DNA of 25,746 nt, from positions 1 through 25,746 of the forward strand of contig CAKUBN010000031.1 in NCBI GenBank assembly GCA_934643185.1, in the 5' to 3' direction. The first letter of the stretch is position 1. The number at the start of each line of letters is the position of its first letter. Positions 7,205-14,899 of this stretch are shown here, piece after piece. The notes below the pieces were generated by a model. That model saw only the letters and a list, made by a program, of their open reading frames with translations, did no database searches and was not told where the DNA came from. The stretch comes from an uncultured Eubacteriales bacterium (GTDB lineage Bacteria > Bacillota > Clostridia > Oscillospirales > Acutalibacteraceae). The position numbers and the translations under genes are program-made.

Positions 7205-8006
7205 CGGCGTTTTGTACCGCGCCGCCGACGCGCACGCCCATATTTACCCCGGCAAAATCGCGGAAAAGGCGACCGAAAACGTCGGCCATTTTTATGATCT
7301 GCCCATGGCAGAGGTCGGCTTGCCGCACGTTTTAAACGAGGAGGGCACCGCCGCCGGGTTCGATAAATTTCTCGTCTGCTCCGTCGCGACCAAGGTGGAG
7401 CAGGTGGGCTCCATCAACCGATTCATCGCGGCAAAATGCGCAAAATACCCGAAGTTTGTGGGCCTTGGCGCATGGCACCAGGATATTGAAGACATCGAAA
7501 AAGAGCTCGATGAAATTCAGGCGCTCGGCCTGCACGGCATCAAGCTGCATTCGGATTTTCAGGGCTTTGCCATCGACGACGAAAAAATGCTGCCGGTCTA
7601 CAAGGCCTGCATGGTGCGCGATCTGCCGATCCTATTCCATATGGGCGACGAGCGATCGGAGCTTTCCGCGCCGCAAAAGCTTGCGAACGTGCTCGAAAAG
7701 CTGCCGGAGTTAAAGTGCATCGCCGCGCACCTCGGCGGCTATCAGCGCTGGGCGGAAGCCAGAGCGTGCCTGAAGGGCGCGAACGTGTGGGTCGATACCA
7801 GCAGCTCGCTGTTCGTGCTGAGCCCGGAGAAAGCCAGGGAGAGCATCGAGCATTTTGGCATCGACAAAGCCATGTTCGGCACCGATTTCCCCATGTGGAC
7901 GCACAAAAAGGAGCTAGAGCGCTTCTTCGCCCTCGGCTATGGGGAAGACGAAAACCGAAAGATTTTGTATGATAACTTTGCAAAGTTGTTTGGGTTCAAA
8001 GATTAA
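7191..8006 (+). CDS. Amidohydrolase-2 family metal-dependent hydrolase
   Basis: Cytoplasmic TIM-barrel hydrolase or decarboxylase of the amidohydrolase-2 (PF04909-like) group, 271 residues. Metal-site positions can be seen: HAH (15-17) after strand 1, His150 in ILFHMGD, His180 in IAAHLGG, and Asp232 in MFGTDFP near the end. GIKLHSDF (116-123) is also typical of the fold. The substrate cannot be read from the sequence; members act on varied aromatic acids and lactones. The start overlaps queH by 14 bases, with AAAGGGAGG at 7175-7183 inside queH as ribosome site. No terminator of standard form follows at once; the hairpin cluster downstream may do that job. Confidence 0.88.
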   Translation: MVKHNGVLYRAADAHAHIYPGKIAEKATENVGHFYDLPMAEVGLPHVLNEEGTAAGFDKFLVCSVATKVEQVGSINRFIAAKCAKYPKFVGLGAWHQDIEDIEKELDEIQALGLHGIKLHSDFQGFAIDDEKMLPVYKACMVRDLPILFHMGDERSELSAPQKLANVLEKLPELKCIAAHLGGYQRWAEARACLKGANVWVDTSSSLFVLSPEKARESIEHFGIDKAMFGTDFPMWTHKKELERFFALGYGEDENRKILYDNFAKLFGFKD

Positions 8007-8036
8007 AGAAAGCTTACGTGAAAGCGTGGCTAAAAG

Positions 8037-8178
8037 TTTCGCCCGCCTTTTCAATAGGCGAAAGTCGAACGTATATGTTCGACTTGGGTTCATTAGGGCA
8101 GCGCCCTAAGTCGAGCTCCGCAGACGACGCCTCAGGGCTTTGCCCCGAGACCCCACGACCTTTCTCGAAGAAAGGTCG
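8037..8178. repeat. Cluster of five short hairpins in a gene-free stretch (8007-8312)
   Basis: This ~300-base gap holds no convincing gene. Instead there are five adjacent inverted repeats: 8037-8043 with 8057-8063; 8062-8070 with 8077-8085 (9 bp); 8093-8099 with 8103-8109 (7 bp, 3-base loop); an imperfect stem around GGGCTTTGCCC at 8131-8149; and 8156-8165 with 8169-8178 (10 bp, 3-base loop). Only the last is followed by a loose T-rich tail. The arrangement resembles small intergenic repeat elements that recur in some Clostridia genomes, or a structured RNA. Only one copy is in this window. Confidence 0.6.
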
Positions 8179-8260
8179 ATCAAAGATTTTATTTGCCCGC
8201 CTACCGCAAGCCTAAATTTATCAATAAAATCCACAAAAATTCAAAATTGTCTATGGAATT

Positions 8261-8285
8261 TTTCGCGAAAGTGTGCTATACTGAA
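8261..8285 (+). promoter_or_regulatory. Promoter and possible operator of the GH3 gene
   Basis: Extended -10 TGCTATACT (8274-8282), with no good -35. A perfect 10-base palindrome TTTCGCGAAA (8261-8270) lies directly upstream, inside the -35/-10 spacer, where a repressor would block the polymerase. Operator function is an inference. Confidence 0.5.
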
Positions 8286-8312
8286 CTCAAATCATAAATG
8301 GGAGTTGTTTGT

Positions 8313-10543
8313 ATGGACGTTAAATCGATCGTTTCTCAAATGACGCTGGAGGAAAAGGCTGCGCTTTGCTCCGGCCGTGACTTCTGGCATCTCGATACCC
8401 CACAGCGCCTTGGCATTGAATCTGTCATGGTCTCGGACGGCCCGTGCGGCATCCGCAAGCAGTCCGACGCCGCCGATCACCTCGGCCTCAACGCCAGCGT
8501 GCCCGCCACCAGCTACCCCACAGGCTCCTGCATGGCCTGCTCCTTTGACCGCGACCTGTTCCGCCGCTCCGGCGAGGTGCTCGGCCACGCCTGCCAGGCG
8601 GAAGACCTTTCCGTCCTGCTTGGCCCGGCCATCAACATCAAGCGTTCTCCGCTCGGCGGCCGCAACTTTGAATACCTTTCCGAAGACCCGTACCTCACCG
8701 GCGAGCTCGCCAAAAACTACATAAACGGCGTGCAGAGCCAAAATGTCGGCGTCAGCGTGAAGCATTTCGCCGCCAACAGCCAGGAATATAACCGCATGTC
8801 CAGCGACAGTGTCGTCGATGAACGCACCCTGCGCGAAATCTATCTTTCCGCGTTCGAGACCGCCGTAAAGGAATCAAAGCCGTGGACGGTCATGTGCTCC
8901 TATAACCGCATCAACGGCACATTTGCCGCCGAAAACAAGAGATTATTGACCGACATTCTCCGCGACGAGTGGGGCTTTGACGGCTATGTGATGAGCGACT
9001 GGGGCGCAACCACCGCCGACCGCGTAAAGTGCCTTGAAGCCGGCATGGAGCTTGAAATGCCCGGCAAAAACGCCGCAAATGATAAGCAGATCGTCGACGC
9101 CGTCAACAACGGCACGCTCGATATTAACGTGCTCGACACCGCCGTGGAGCGCATTTTGAACATCGTTCTCAAGTACACCGAAAATAAAAAGCCAGAAACC
9201 AAAATCGATTTTGAAGCCGACCACGAGGAAGCCCGCAAGATCGCGGATGAATCCATGGTTCTGCTTAAAAACGACGGCATCCTGCCGTTAAAGCGCAGCC
9301 AGAAGCTCGCGTTCATCGGCAAGTTTGCAGAGGCCCCGCGCTTCCAGGGCGGCGGCAGCTCACATGTCAATTCCTACAAGGTCACAAGTGCGCTCGAAGC
9401 CGCAAAGGGTCTCAACGTCACCTACGCGCCCGGCTATGACACAAAAACCGTAGAGCCCGATGAGGCGCTCCTCAAGGAAGCACAGGAGGCCGCAAAGAAC
9501 GCCGATGTCGCCGTTGTATTCGTCGGCATCACGGACGCGATGGAGTCTGAAGGTATGGACCGCCGCACGCTTTCCATGCCGAAGAACCATGAGGCGCTCG
9601 TCAAGGCCGTTTCCGAGGTGCAGAAAAACACCGTGGTCGCTGTATCACCATGCCGTGGATCGATGACGTGCGCGGCGTGCTGTATGCATACCTCGGCGGC
9701 GAAGCCGTCGGCACCGCAACGCTCGACTTGCTCTTCGGCGACGTGAATCCCTCCGGCAAGCTCGCGGAAACGTTCCCGCGCCGTCTGGAGGATAACCCCT
9801 CGTATCTTTACTTCTTCGGCGATGAGCAGAATAAGACCGAGTACCGCGAGGGCGTGTTCGTCGGCTACCGCTACTATGACAAAAAGAATATCGACGTGCT
9901 GTTCCCGTTTGGATACGGCCTCAGCTACACGACGTTTGAATACAGCGATTTAACGCTCGATAAGACCGAGATGAACGATACCGATACGCTCACCGTTTCC
10001 GTCAAAGTCCGCAACACCGGCAAGGTGAAGGGCAAAGAGGTCGTGCAGCTGTACGTCGCAAAGCCCGAAAGCCGCACAATCCGCCCCGTAAAAGAGCTGC
10101 GCGGCTTTGAAAAAGTCGAGCTCGAGCCGGGCGAGGAGAAAACCGTCACCTTCCAGCTCGAAAAGCGCGCGTTCGCGTACTACCGCACCGATATTTCCGA
10201 TTGGTATGTTGAGTCCGGCGCATACACGATCATGGCGGCAAAGTCCAGCCGTGACATCGCCTGCACCGCGACTGTAAACGTCACCTCCACCACGCAGATC
10301 AAGCGCGTCTACACGATGAACTCTACTTTGGAAGAGATCATGGAAAGCCCCGTCGGCCGCGAGATCCTCGGCAAAATGATGGCGCAGAATCCGGTCGCAC
10401 AGGTCGACGCAGACGGCATCGGCATGGGCGAAGCCATGGCGCGCATGATGGCGGAAATGCCGCTGCGTGCACTCCTGTCCTTCGGCGGCGACAGTGTGCC
10501 CGCCGGCGCAGGCGAGATGCTCCTGCAGCAGCTCAACGCATAA
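8313..10543 (+). pseudogene. Glycoside hydrolase family 3 beta-glucosidase, broken by a frame-shifting deletion
   Basis: Cytosolic beta-glucosidase-like enzyme (no signal peptide). Frame one opens at ATG 8313 (GGGAG 8 bases upstream) and runs out at 9746. It carries the barrel with nucleophile Asp229 in VMSDWGA, the linker, and ESEGMDRR with the likely acid/base Glu413. The rest of the same protein continues in another frame from about 9650 (MPWIDDVRGVLYAYLGGEAVG) through the fibronectin-III-like domain to 10543. Family members read VVVLHNGSPVEMPW here. In this copy only 11 bases lie between VV (ending 9638) and the ATG of MPW, so about 16 bases are missing, which removes the conserved HNGSPVE residues and changes frame. 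Both halves are otherwise intact and well conserved, so the break is recent or is an assembly error. The intact product would be about 750 residues. Confidence 0.85.
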
Positions 10544-10559
10544 ATTTATAAGTTACCGA

Positions 10560-10600
10560 CAGCGCCGCCGAAATTTGTCTGCGGCGCTGCCGTAAATTTT
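10560..10600 (+). terminator. Hairpin between the GH3 and esterase genes
   Basis: A perfect 9-bp GC-rich stem (10560-10568 with 10581-10589) is followed a few bases later by AAATTTT. The T-run is poor, so it may be a leaky terminator or an mRNA-stability hairpin within one operon. The esterase ribosome site follows directly. Confidence 0.5.
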
Positions 10601-10619
10601 ATCCCCGGGAGGAATTTTC

Positions 10620-11948
10620 ATGAATACGATCGTAACCGTCAAAGAGGGCGCGCTTGAGGGCGCGTTTTCCGACGATAAACAGAGTGTGATCTTCAAAGGC
10701 GTGCCGTATGCCGCGCCGCCGGTCGGCGAGCTGCGCTGGAAGCGCCCGCAGCCGCATGCAAAGTGGGAGGGCGTGCGCCCCGCATTGCAGTTCTCCGCCA
10801 AAGCGCCGCAGGCCGACCTTACCCGCGAGGGCTTCTACGCAAAGGAATTTTATACCGATGAAGTCATCCCGCGCGACGAAGACTGCCTGTACCTGAACAT
10901 CTGGACTCCCGCATCCGCACAGCCGGGCGATAAGCTGCCCGTGTTCTTCTGGATCCACGGCGGCGCGTTCTTGCACGGCTGTGGTGCAGAAAAGGAGTTC
11001 GATGGCGAGCAGTTCGCGAAAAATGGCGTGGTGTTCGTCTCCATCAACTACCGCGTCGGCGCGCTCGGCTTCCTCGTACACCCGGAGCTCGATGCCGAAA
11101 ATCCCGAGGGCATCAGCGGCAACTACGGCATTTACGACCAGGCCGCGGCGATCGACTGGGTGTATAACAACATCGCGGCGTTCGGCGGCGACCCGGACTG
11201 CATCACGATCGCCGGCCAGTCCGCAGGCTGCATGAGCGTGCAGACGCTCATTTCGTCCGATTTAACGCGCGGCAAGATCAAGCGTGCCATTTTGCAGAGC
11301 GCAGGCGGCATCGGCGGCCTTTCGCACGACGTTTCTGTTGAAATGCGCGTGAAGTCCTCCAAGGAGCTGATGGAAAAGCTCGGCGCAAAGACCATTGAAG
11401 AAATGCGCGCCATCCCGGCGGAAAAAATCGCCGAGGTGCAGTATACCATTCAGTCCCCGAGCGGCCTTGCGTGGCAGCCCGTCGTCGATAACGTGCTGCT
11501 GAAGGCTTCCGTAGACGAAGTGGCGCTTTCCGGCAACGCGCATGACATCGATTATATGATTGGCTGCACCGGCGACGACATCGCATCCGGTGACAAGATC
11601 CTCGAAAGAAGCGCTGTGCGCTGGGCGAAAAACCAGAATAAGCTTGGCAGACGCCCGAGCTACGTCTATTTCTTCAACCGCAAGCTGCCGGGCGACGACG
11701 CAGGCGCGTTCCATTCGTCCGAGCTGTGGTACGAGTTTCACACCTTAAACCGCGCTTGGCGTCCGTGGGAGCCGTGCGATTACACGCTCGAGACCGCCAT
11801 TTCCACTTACTGGGCGAACTTCGCCAAGACCGGCGACCCGAACGGGGAGGGCCTGCCCGCATGGCAGCCGTATACCGCGGAGCATCCCGTGCGCATGCTG
11901 CTTGCGGAGAAGATTGAAGAGGAAAACGCCATCGTTGTGGAAGATTAA
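10620..11948 (+). CDS. Carboxylesterase type B (para-nitrobenzyl esterase-like)
   Basis: Alpha/beta-hydrolase that cleaves carboxylic esters, 442 residues, with no signal peptide and so cytoplasmic. Landmarks in order: FKGVPYAAPPVGELRW (25-40), EDCLYLNIW (87-95), the oxyanion-hole HGG (113-115), nucleophile Ser201 in GQSAG (199-203; most relatives have GESAG), acidic residues near GDD (318-320), and catalytic His365 in GAFHSSEL. It is about 50 residues shorter than many relatives, mainly between the acid and the His, suggesting a reduced lid. The ATG at 10620 has GGGAGGA 6-7 bases upstream. It follows the GH3 gene by 76 bases; together they suggest removal of acetyl or aromatic esters from imported oligosaccharides, but the substrate is not shown. 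Confidence 0.92.
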   Translation: MNTIVTVKEGALEGAFSDDKQSVIFKGVPYAAPPVGELRWKRPQPHAKWEGVRPALQFSAKAPQADLTREGFYAKEFYTDEVIPRDEDCLYLNIWTPASAQPGDKLPVFFWIHGGAFLHGCGAEKEFDGEQFAKNGVVFVSINYRVGALGFLVHPELDAENPEGISGNYGIYDQAAAIDWVYNNIAAFGGDPDCITIAGQSAGCMSVQTLISSDLTRGKIKRAILQSAGGIGGLSHDVSVEMRVKSSKELMEKLGAKTIEEMRAIPAEKIAEVQYTIQSPSGLAWQPVVDNVLLKASVDEVALSGNAHDIDYMIGCTGDDIASGDKILERSAVRWAKNQNKLGRRPSYVYFFNRKLPGDDAGAFHSSELWYEFHTLNRAWRPWEPCDYTLETAISTYWANFAKTGDPNGEGLPAWQPYTAEHPVRMLLAEKIEEENAIVVED

Positions 11949-12001
11949 ACCGACACAAACCCGGCTTTTTACAAAAAATTCAAGTTTATTTTAAAATAGG
12001 C

Positions 12002-12030
12002 TTGACAATATGCCTTGCTGCTGTTATAAT
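12002..12030 (+). promoter_or_regulatory. Promoter of the first tRNA-Leu gene
   Basis: Perfect consensus TTGACA (12002-12007), a 17-bp spacer and TATAAT (12025-12030), 13 bases before the tRNA. Confidence 0.9.
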
Positions 12031-12042
12031 ATCACTTGTTGA

Positions 12043-12126
12043 GCGCGAGTGCTGGAATTGGCAGACAGGCACGTTTGAGGGGCGTGTGTTTATGACGTAC
12101 GGGTTCAAGTCCCGTCTCGCGCACCA
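12043..12126 (+). tRNA. tRNA-Leu(GAG), copy 1
   Basis: An 84-base class II tRNA including encoded CCA. The acceptor stem GCGCGAG (12043-12049) pairs with CTCGCGC (12116-12122). The anticodon stem CACGT/GCGTG holds the loop TTGAGGG with anticodon GAG at 12077-12079, which reads CUU and CUC leucine codons. A 12-base variable arm (12087-12098) and a T-arm ACGGG-TTCAAGT-CCCGT follow. It is identical to the copy at 12934. Confidence 0.97.
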
Positions 12127-12132
12127 CGCCAA

Positions 12133-12162
12133 AGACCCATCGGAGTTTCCGGTGGGTCTTTT
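12133..12162 (+). terminator. Terminator of tRNA-Leu copy 1
   Basis: A 12-bp stem (12133-12144 with 12148-12159, one T-G pair) around a 3-base loop, followed by TTTT. A near-identical hairpin follows the second tRNA copy. Confidence 0.85.
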
Positions 12163-12190
12163 ACTTTATGTTCCACTTGATTTTTATAGC

Positions 12191-12225
12191 AAAAAGGTCT
12201 CCCGCAGTCATAACGGAAGACCTTT
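12191..12225. terminator. Terminator of ogt
   Basis: AAAAAGGTCT (12191-12200) pairs with AGACCTTTTT (12216-12225 region), with three more G-C pairs inside after one mismatch. It lies 15 bases past the ogt stop and gives a T-run on both strands. Confidence 0.8.
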
Positions 12226-12239
12226 TTGTTTGCCGTAAA

Positions 12240-12773
12240 TCACAGTGCCGTGCCCCTTTTGGGGCGGAAAAGCTTTGCTGTGTCAGTCTTTTCGAGATTC
12301 AGCAGCGCGATTTTCTTATCCAGGCCGCCGGCGTAACCGGTCAGGCTGCCGTTTGTGCCGACCACACGGTGGCAGGGGACGATGATGGAGACCGGGTTGT
12401 GCCCGACCGCGCCGCCAACCGCCTGCGCAGACATTTTGTTAATTCCGGCGTTCTTCGCAAGCTGCTTCGCAATCTCGCCGTAGGTCATCGTCTGGCCGTA
12501 GGGGATAGAGAGCAGAATGCGCCAAACCGCCTGCCGAAAATCCGAGCCAATAAGGTGCAGCGGCGGCGTGAAATCCGGCTCTTTGTCGCTAAAATACAAA
12601 TCGAGCCACCGCGCAGTTTCAAGCAAAATGGGCGTATCCTGCGCTGTGTGTTCTTTCGGCAGCTCGGCCGCAAAATACTTGCTGCCCTCAAACCACAGCC
12701 CCGTAAGCCCGGCGTCGTCCGCCGCAAGCAAGATCGCGCCAAGCGGCGATAGGTAGCGCTTTGTGTAGGTCAT
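12240..12773 (-). CDS. ogt: Methylated-DNA--protein-cysteine methyltransferase
   Basis: Suicide DNA-repair protein that moves the alkyl group from O6-alkylguanine to its own cysteine. The 177 residues match the Ogt length. The acceptor is Cys134 in PCHRV (133-137); the helix-turn-helix around YGQTMTYGEIAKQLA (92-106) and the NxxxxIVPCHRVxGxxGxLTGYAGG run are typical. There is no AdaA-type regulatory domain, so it is the constitutive kind. The ATG at 12773 has GGGAGGG 7 bases upstream. It lies alone on the minus strand between two identical tRNA-Leu genes. Confidence 0.96.
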   Translation of the reverse strand: MTYTKRYLSPLGAILLAADDAGLTGLWFEGSKYFAAELPKEHTAQDTPILLETARWLDLYFSDKEPDFTPPLHLIGSDFRQAVWRILLSIPYGQTMTYGEIAKQLAKNAGINKMSAQAVGGAVGHNPVSIIVPCHRVVGTNGSLTGYAGGLDKKIALLNLEKTDTAKLFRPKRGTAL

Positions 12774-12804
12774 CGTATTTCCCTCCCATGCTTTTGTTAC
12801 GTGC

Positions 12805-12813
12805 AGTATACCA
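12805..12813 (-). promoter_or_regulatory. Putative ogt promoter, extended -10
   Basis: TGGTATACT reads on the minus strand (12813-12805), an extended -10 about 30 bases before the ogt start. No clear -35 box is seen. Confidence 0.45.
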
Positions 12814-12892
12814 TGTTTTGCAGCTTTTCACCAGTGCTTTTTCGGCAAAATACAAAAAAGCGGACATGTTTTTGCGTTTTGAGAAATAACAG

Positions 12893-12921
12893 TTGACAAA
12901 CAGCGCCGCTTATGCTATAAT
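12893..12921 (+). promoter_or_regulatory. Promoter of the second tRNA-Leu gene
   Basis: Perfect TTGACA (12893-12898), 17-bp spacer and TATAAT (12916-12921) preceded by TGC, making it an extended -10 as well. Confidence 0.9.
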
Positions 12922-12933
12922 ACATATTGTTGA

Positions 12934-13017
12934 GCGCGAGTGCTGGAATTGGCAGACAGGCACGTTTGAGGGGCGTGTGTTTATGACGTACGGGTTCAAG
13001 TCCCGTCTCGCGCACCA
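12934..13017 (+). tRNA. tRNA-Leu(GAG), copy 2
   Basis: Identical over all 84 bases to the copy at 12043, 891 bases away. Anticodon GAG at 12968-12970; CCA is encoded (13015-13017). The identity continues 7 bases on each side, then the flanks differ by substitutions but keep the same promoter-tRNA-terminator layout. Confidence 0.97.
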
Positions 13018-13024
13018 CGCCAAA

Positions 13025-13054
13025 AGACCTATCGGAATATCCGGTGGGTCTTTT
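13025..13054 (+). terminator. Terminator of tRNA-Leu copy 2
   Basis: A 12-bp stem (13025-13036 with 13040-13051, two G-T pairs) and TTTT. Substitutions relative to the copy-1 hairpin keep the pairing, which supports a real function. Confidence 0.85.
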
Positions 13055-13064
13055 ACTTTACAAA

Positions 13065-13086
13065 AAAACGGGAATAGACCCGTTTT
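13065..13086. terminator. Short A/T-flanked hairpin, possible second terminator
   Basis: A perfect 8-bp stem AAAACGGG (13065-13072) with CCCGTTTT (13079-13086). It can act on either strand as a backup terminator between the tRNA and the convergent ABC operon. Confidence 0.55.
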
Positions 13087-13093
13087 ATCCGTG

Positions 13094-13128
13094 AAAAAAG
13101 GGAGGCACCGCAGGGGTGTCTCCCTTTT
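13094..13128 (-). terminator. Terminator of the five-gene ECF/ABC operon
   Basis: A 14-bp stem (13096-13109 with 13115-13128, one wobble pair) with a 5-base loop, giving a six-T run on the minus strand. It lies about 38 bases past the last operon stop. Confidence 0.88.
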
Positions 13129-13165
13129 CATACACCAAAAATTACTTTTATAAAGCGCATGTGCT

Positions 13166-14899
13166 TTACAGTTTCCAACCGACGGCCTGTTCACGGCCGC
13201 TGATAAAGCGGCGGTAGATGCCGTCCTGCGCCATGAGTTCGTCGTGCGTGCCGCGCTGAACGATTTTTCCCTTATCCACAACGAGAATCTGATCCGCATG
13301 GCGGACAGTTTTCAGCCGGTGAGCGATCAGAATGACGGTTTTCTCGTGCGTCAGCTCGGCGATGGCCTCCATCAGCTCTTTTTCGTTTTCGGGGTCAACG
13401 TTTGCCGTGGCTTCATCTAAAATGATGATGGGTGCATCCTTCATCATGGCGCGGGCGATGGAAAGCCGCTGGCGTTCGCCGCCGGAAAGCGTGCCGCCCG
13501 CTTCGCCAAGGATGGTTTCATAGCCCTGCGGCAGCTTCATAATAAAGTCGTGGCAGCGTGCCTTTTTGGCCGCTTCTATGACGCGTTCCATCGGCGCATC
13601 TGGCTGACCGAAGCGGATGTTGTTCGCCACGGTGTCGTGGAACAAGTAGACATTTTGAAACACAAAGCTGAAATTTTGCATCAGGCTGTCCATGTCGTAG
13701 TCCCGCACGTCGCGGCCGCCGAGTGTAACACGCCCGCCGTCTACATCCCAAAAGCGGGAGAGCAGGTGGCAGAGCGTGGTTTTGCCGCTGCCGGAGGGCC
13801 CGACGATGGCCGTCGTTGTCCACTCCGGAACATCCAGCGTAATGTCGTTTATAATGGCTTTTTCGCCGTACGAGAAGCGGATGTTTTCCGCGTGAAGGTC
13901 ATGACGCTCCGGTTTCAGCTCTGCGCCGGAAATGTCCATCGCGGGCAGATTTAAAATATCCGTTGCCTGGTCTACACAGGTGTTCACGACGCGCAAAAGG
14001 CTCGACTGTGTGCCGGCCTGCTCCAACCCTTCCGTGAGCAGAAAGGAGCAGACACAGAGCATGACGCAGTTTAAAAGCGCCATGTGCCCGCCGGTATAAA
14101 GCACAAGGGACAGCACCACAACGCCCACATCAATGAGCTTTGCAACAGCGTTTTGTGCGAGCATCAGCGGCAGGAGCTTTAATTCCATATCGGTGTTGGA
14201 GTTAACATTTTCTTCGATGGCATCGTTCAGTTTGCGGTTGTATTTGCCCGTAAGGGAATAGGATTTCACCTCGGCGATGCCCTTGATGAACTCTAACACC
14301 TGCTCGACGACTGCCGTGTCTCCGGCCAGCTTGCGGGCGGTCGTGGATTCGGATCTTGCCTGCAAGGCGCGGTTTACGAGCGCGTAGACGATGAGCCCGA
14401 GCGCGATCAGCAGGCCGACGCGCCAGTCAAACAGGAAGACCATGAGCATCATGACCACTGTGGAGAAAATGCCTTCTGCAACGAGCATGACCACGCGCGT
14501 GGACACGCCGGAAAGGTTATCCATGGTGTTTGTTGTGACCGACGTGATGGCGCCGAGGCTGTTCTCGTTAAAATAGCCCATGGGCAGGTACCGCAGATGC
14601 TCGGCGATCTGCACGCGCTTGTTGGCGGTCGTGCAGTAGCCGGCATCTGTCTGCAATGCCGTTGCGCGGTATTTGAGCAGCGACGAGCCGATGACCGAGA
14701 CCAGCATGAGCGCGAGTGATAACAAAATCGTTTGTGTTGTCACACTGCCCGCCAAAATCGTCCCAAGCATGACGCCGATAGCCGGGATTTTGAGCGCCGA
14801 AAACAGCGCTGCCAATACACCGAGAATAATGGAACGGTAAAATTCTTTGCGCTCGCGTTCGTCGCAGAAACGGAAAAATTTTCGTAGAATTTCAAGCAC
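13166..14899 (-). CDS. ABC half-transporter (fused membrane and ATPase domains), partner B
   Basis: Exporter-fold half-transporter of 577 residues, sixth and last part of a transport module with the gene upstream. The membrane domain (about 20-300) precedes the ATPase: Walker A GPSGSGKT (367-374), LSGGERQ (471-477), ILDEATANVDPENE (493-506) with Walker B and catalytic Glu, and the H-loop IAHRLKT. The DPENE motif after Walker B resembles the siderophore importers YbtP/YbtQ and IrtA/IrtB, which use an exporter fold for uptake. A GTG at 14899 is taken as start: AAGGAGG lies 8 bases before it within the end of the previous gene, and the two genes overlap by 8 bases. An upstream ATG at 15007 would overlap 116 bases and lacks such a site. 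It probably forms a heterodimer with partner A. Confidence 0.9.
   Translation of the reverse strand: MLEILRKFFRFCDERERKEFYRSIILGVLAALFSALKIPAIGVMLGTILAGSVTTQTILLSLALMLVSVIGSSLLKYRATALQTDAGYCTTANKRVQIAEHLRYLPMGYFNENSLGAITSVTTNTMDNLSGVSTRVVMLVAEGIFSTVVMMLMVFLFDWRVGLLIALGLIVYALVNRALQARSESTTARKLAGDTAVVEQVLEFIKGIAEVKSYSLTGKYNRKLNDAIEENVNSNTDMELKLLPLMLAQNAVAKLIDVGVVVLSLVLYTGGHMALLNCVMLCVCSFLLTEGLEQAGTQSSLLRVVNTCVDQATDILNLPAMDISGAELKPERHDLHAENIRFSYGEKAIINDITLDVPEWTTTAIVGPSGSGKTTLCHLLSRFWDVDGGRVTLGGRDVRDYDMDSLMQNFSFVFQNVYLFHDTVANNIRFGQPDAPMERVIEAAKKARCHDFIMKLPQGYETILGEAGGTLSGGERQRLSIARAMMKDAPIIILDEATANVDPENEKELMEAIAELTHEKTVILIAHRLKTVRHADQILVVDKGKIVQRGTHDELMAQDGIYRRFISGREQAVGWKL

Noticed and set aside
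8018..8343. Small reading frames in the hairpin cluster
   Set aside because: No ribosome site and no coding character; the stretch is dominated by inverted repeats, and the second runs into the GH3 start.
9633..9746. Programmed frameshift in the GH3 gene
   Set aside because: No slippery run or stimulatory structure, and conserved residues are missing, which fits a deletion rather than recoding.
12002..12238. Small reading frames running across the tRNA-Leu genes (also 12893-13153)
   Set aside because: They share peptides only because the tRNA sequence is identical; the tRNA explains the repeat.
12043..13017. Twin tRNAs as ends of an integrated element
   Set aside because: The repeat covers the whole tRNA with its own promoter and terminator; only ogt lies between, and there is no integrase.
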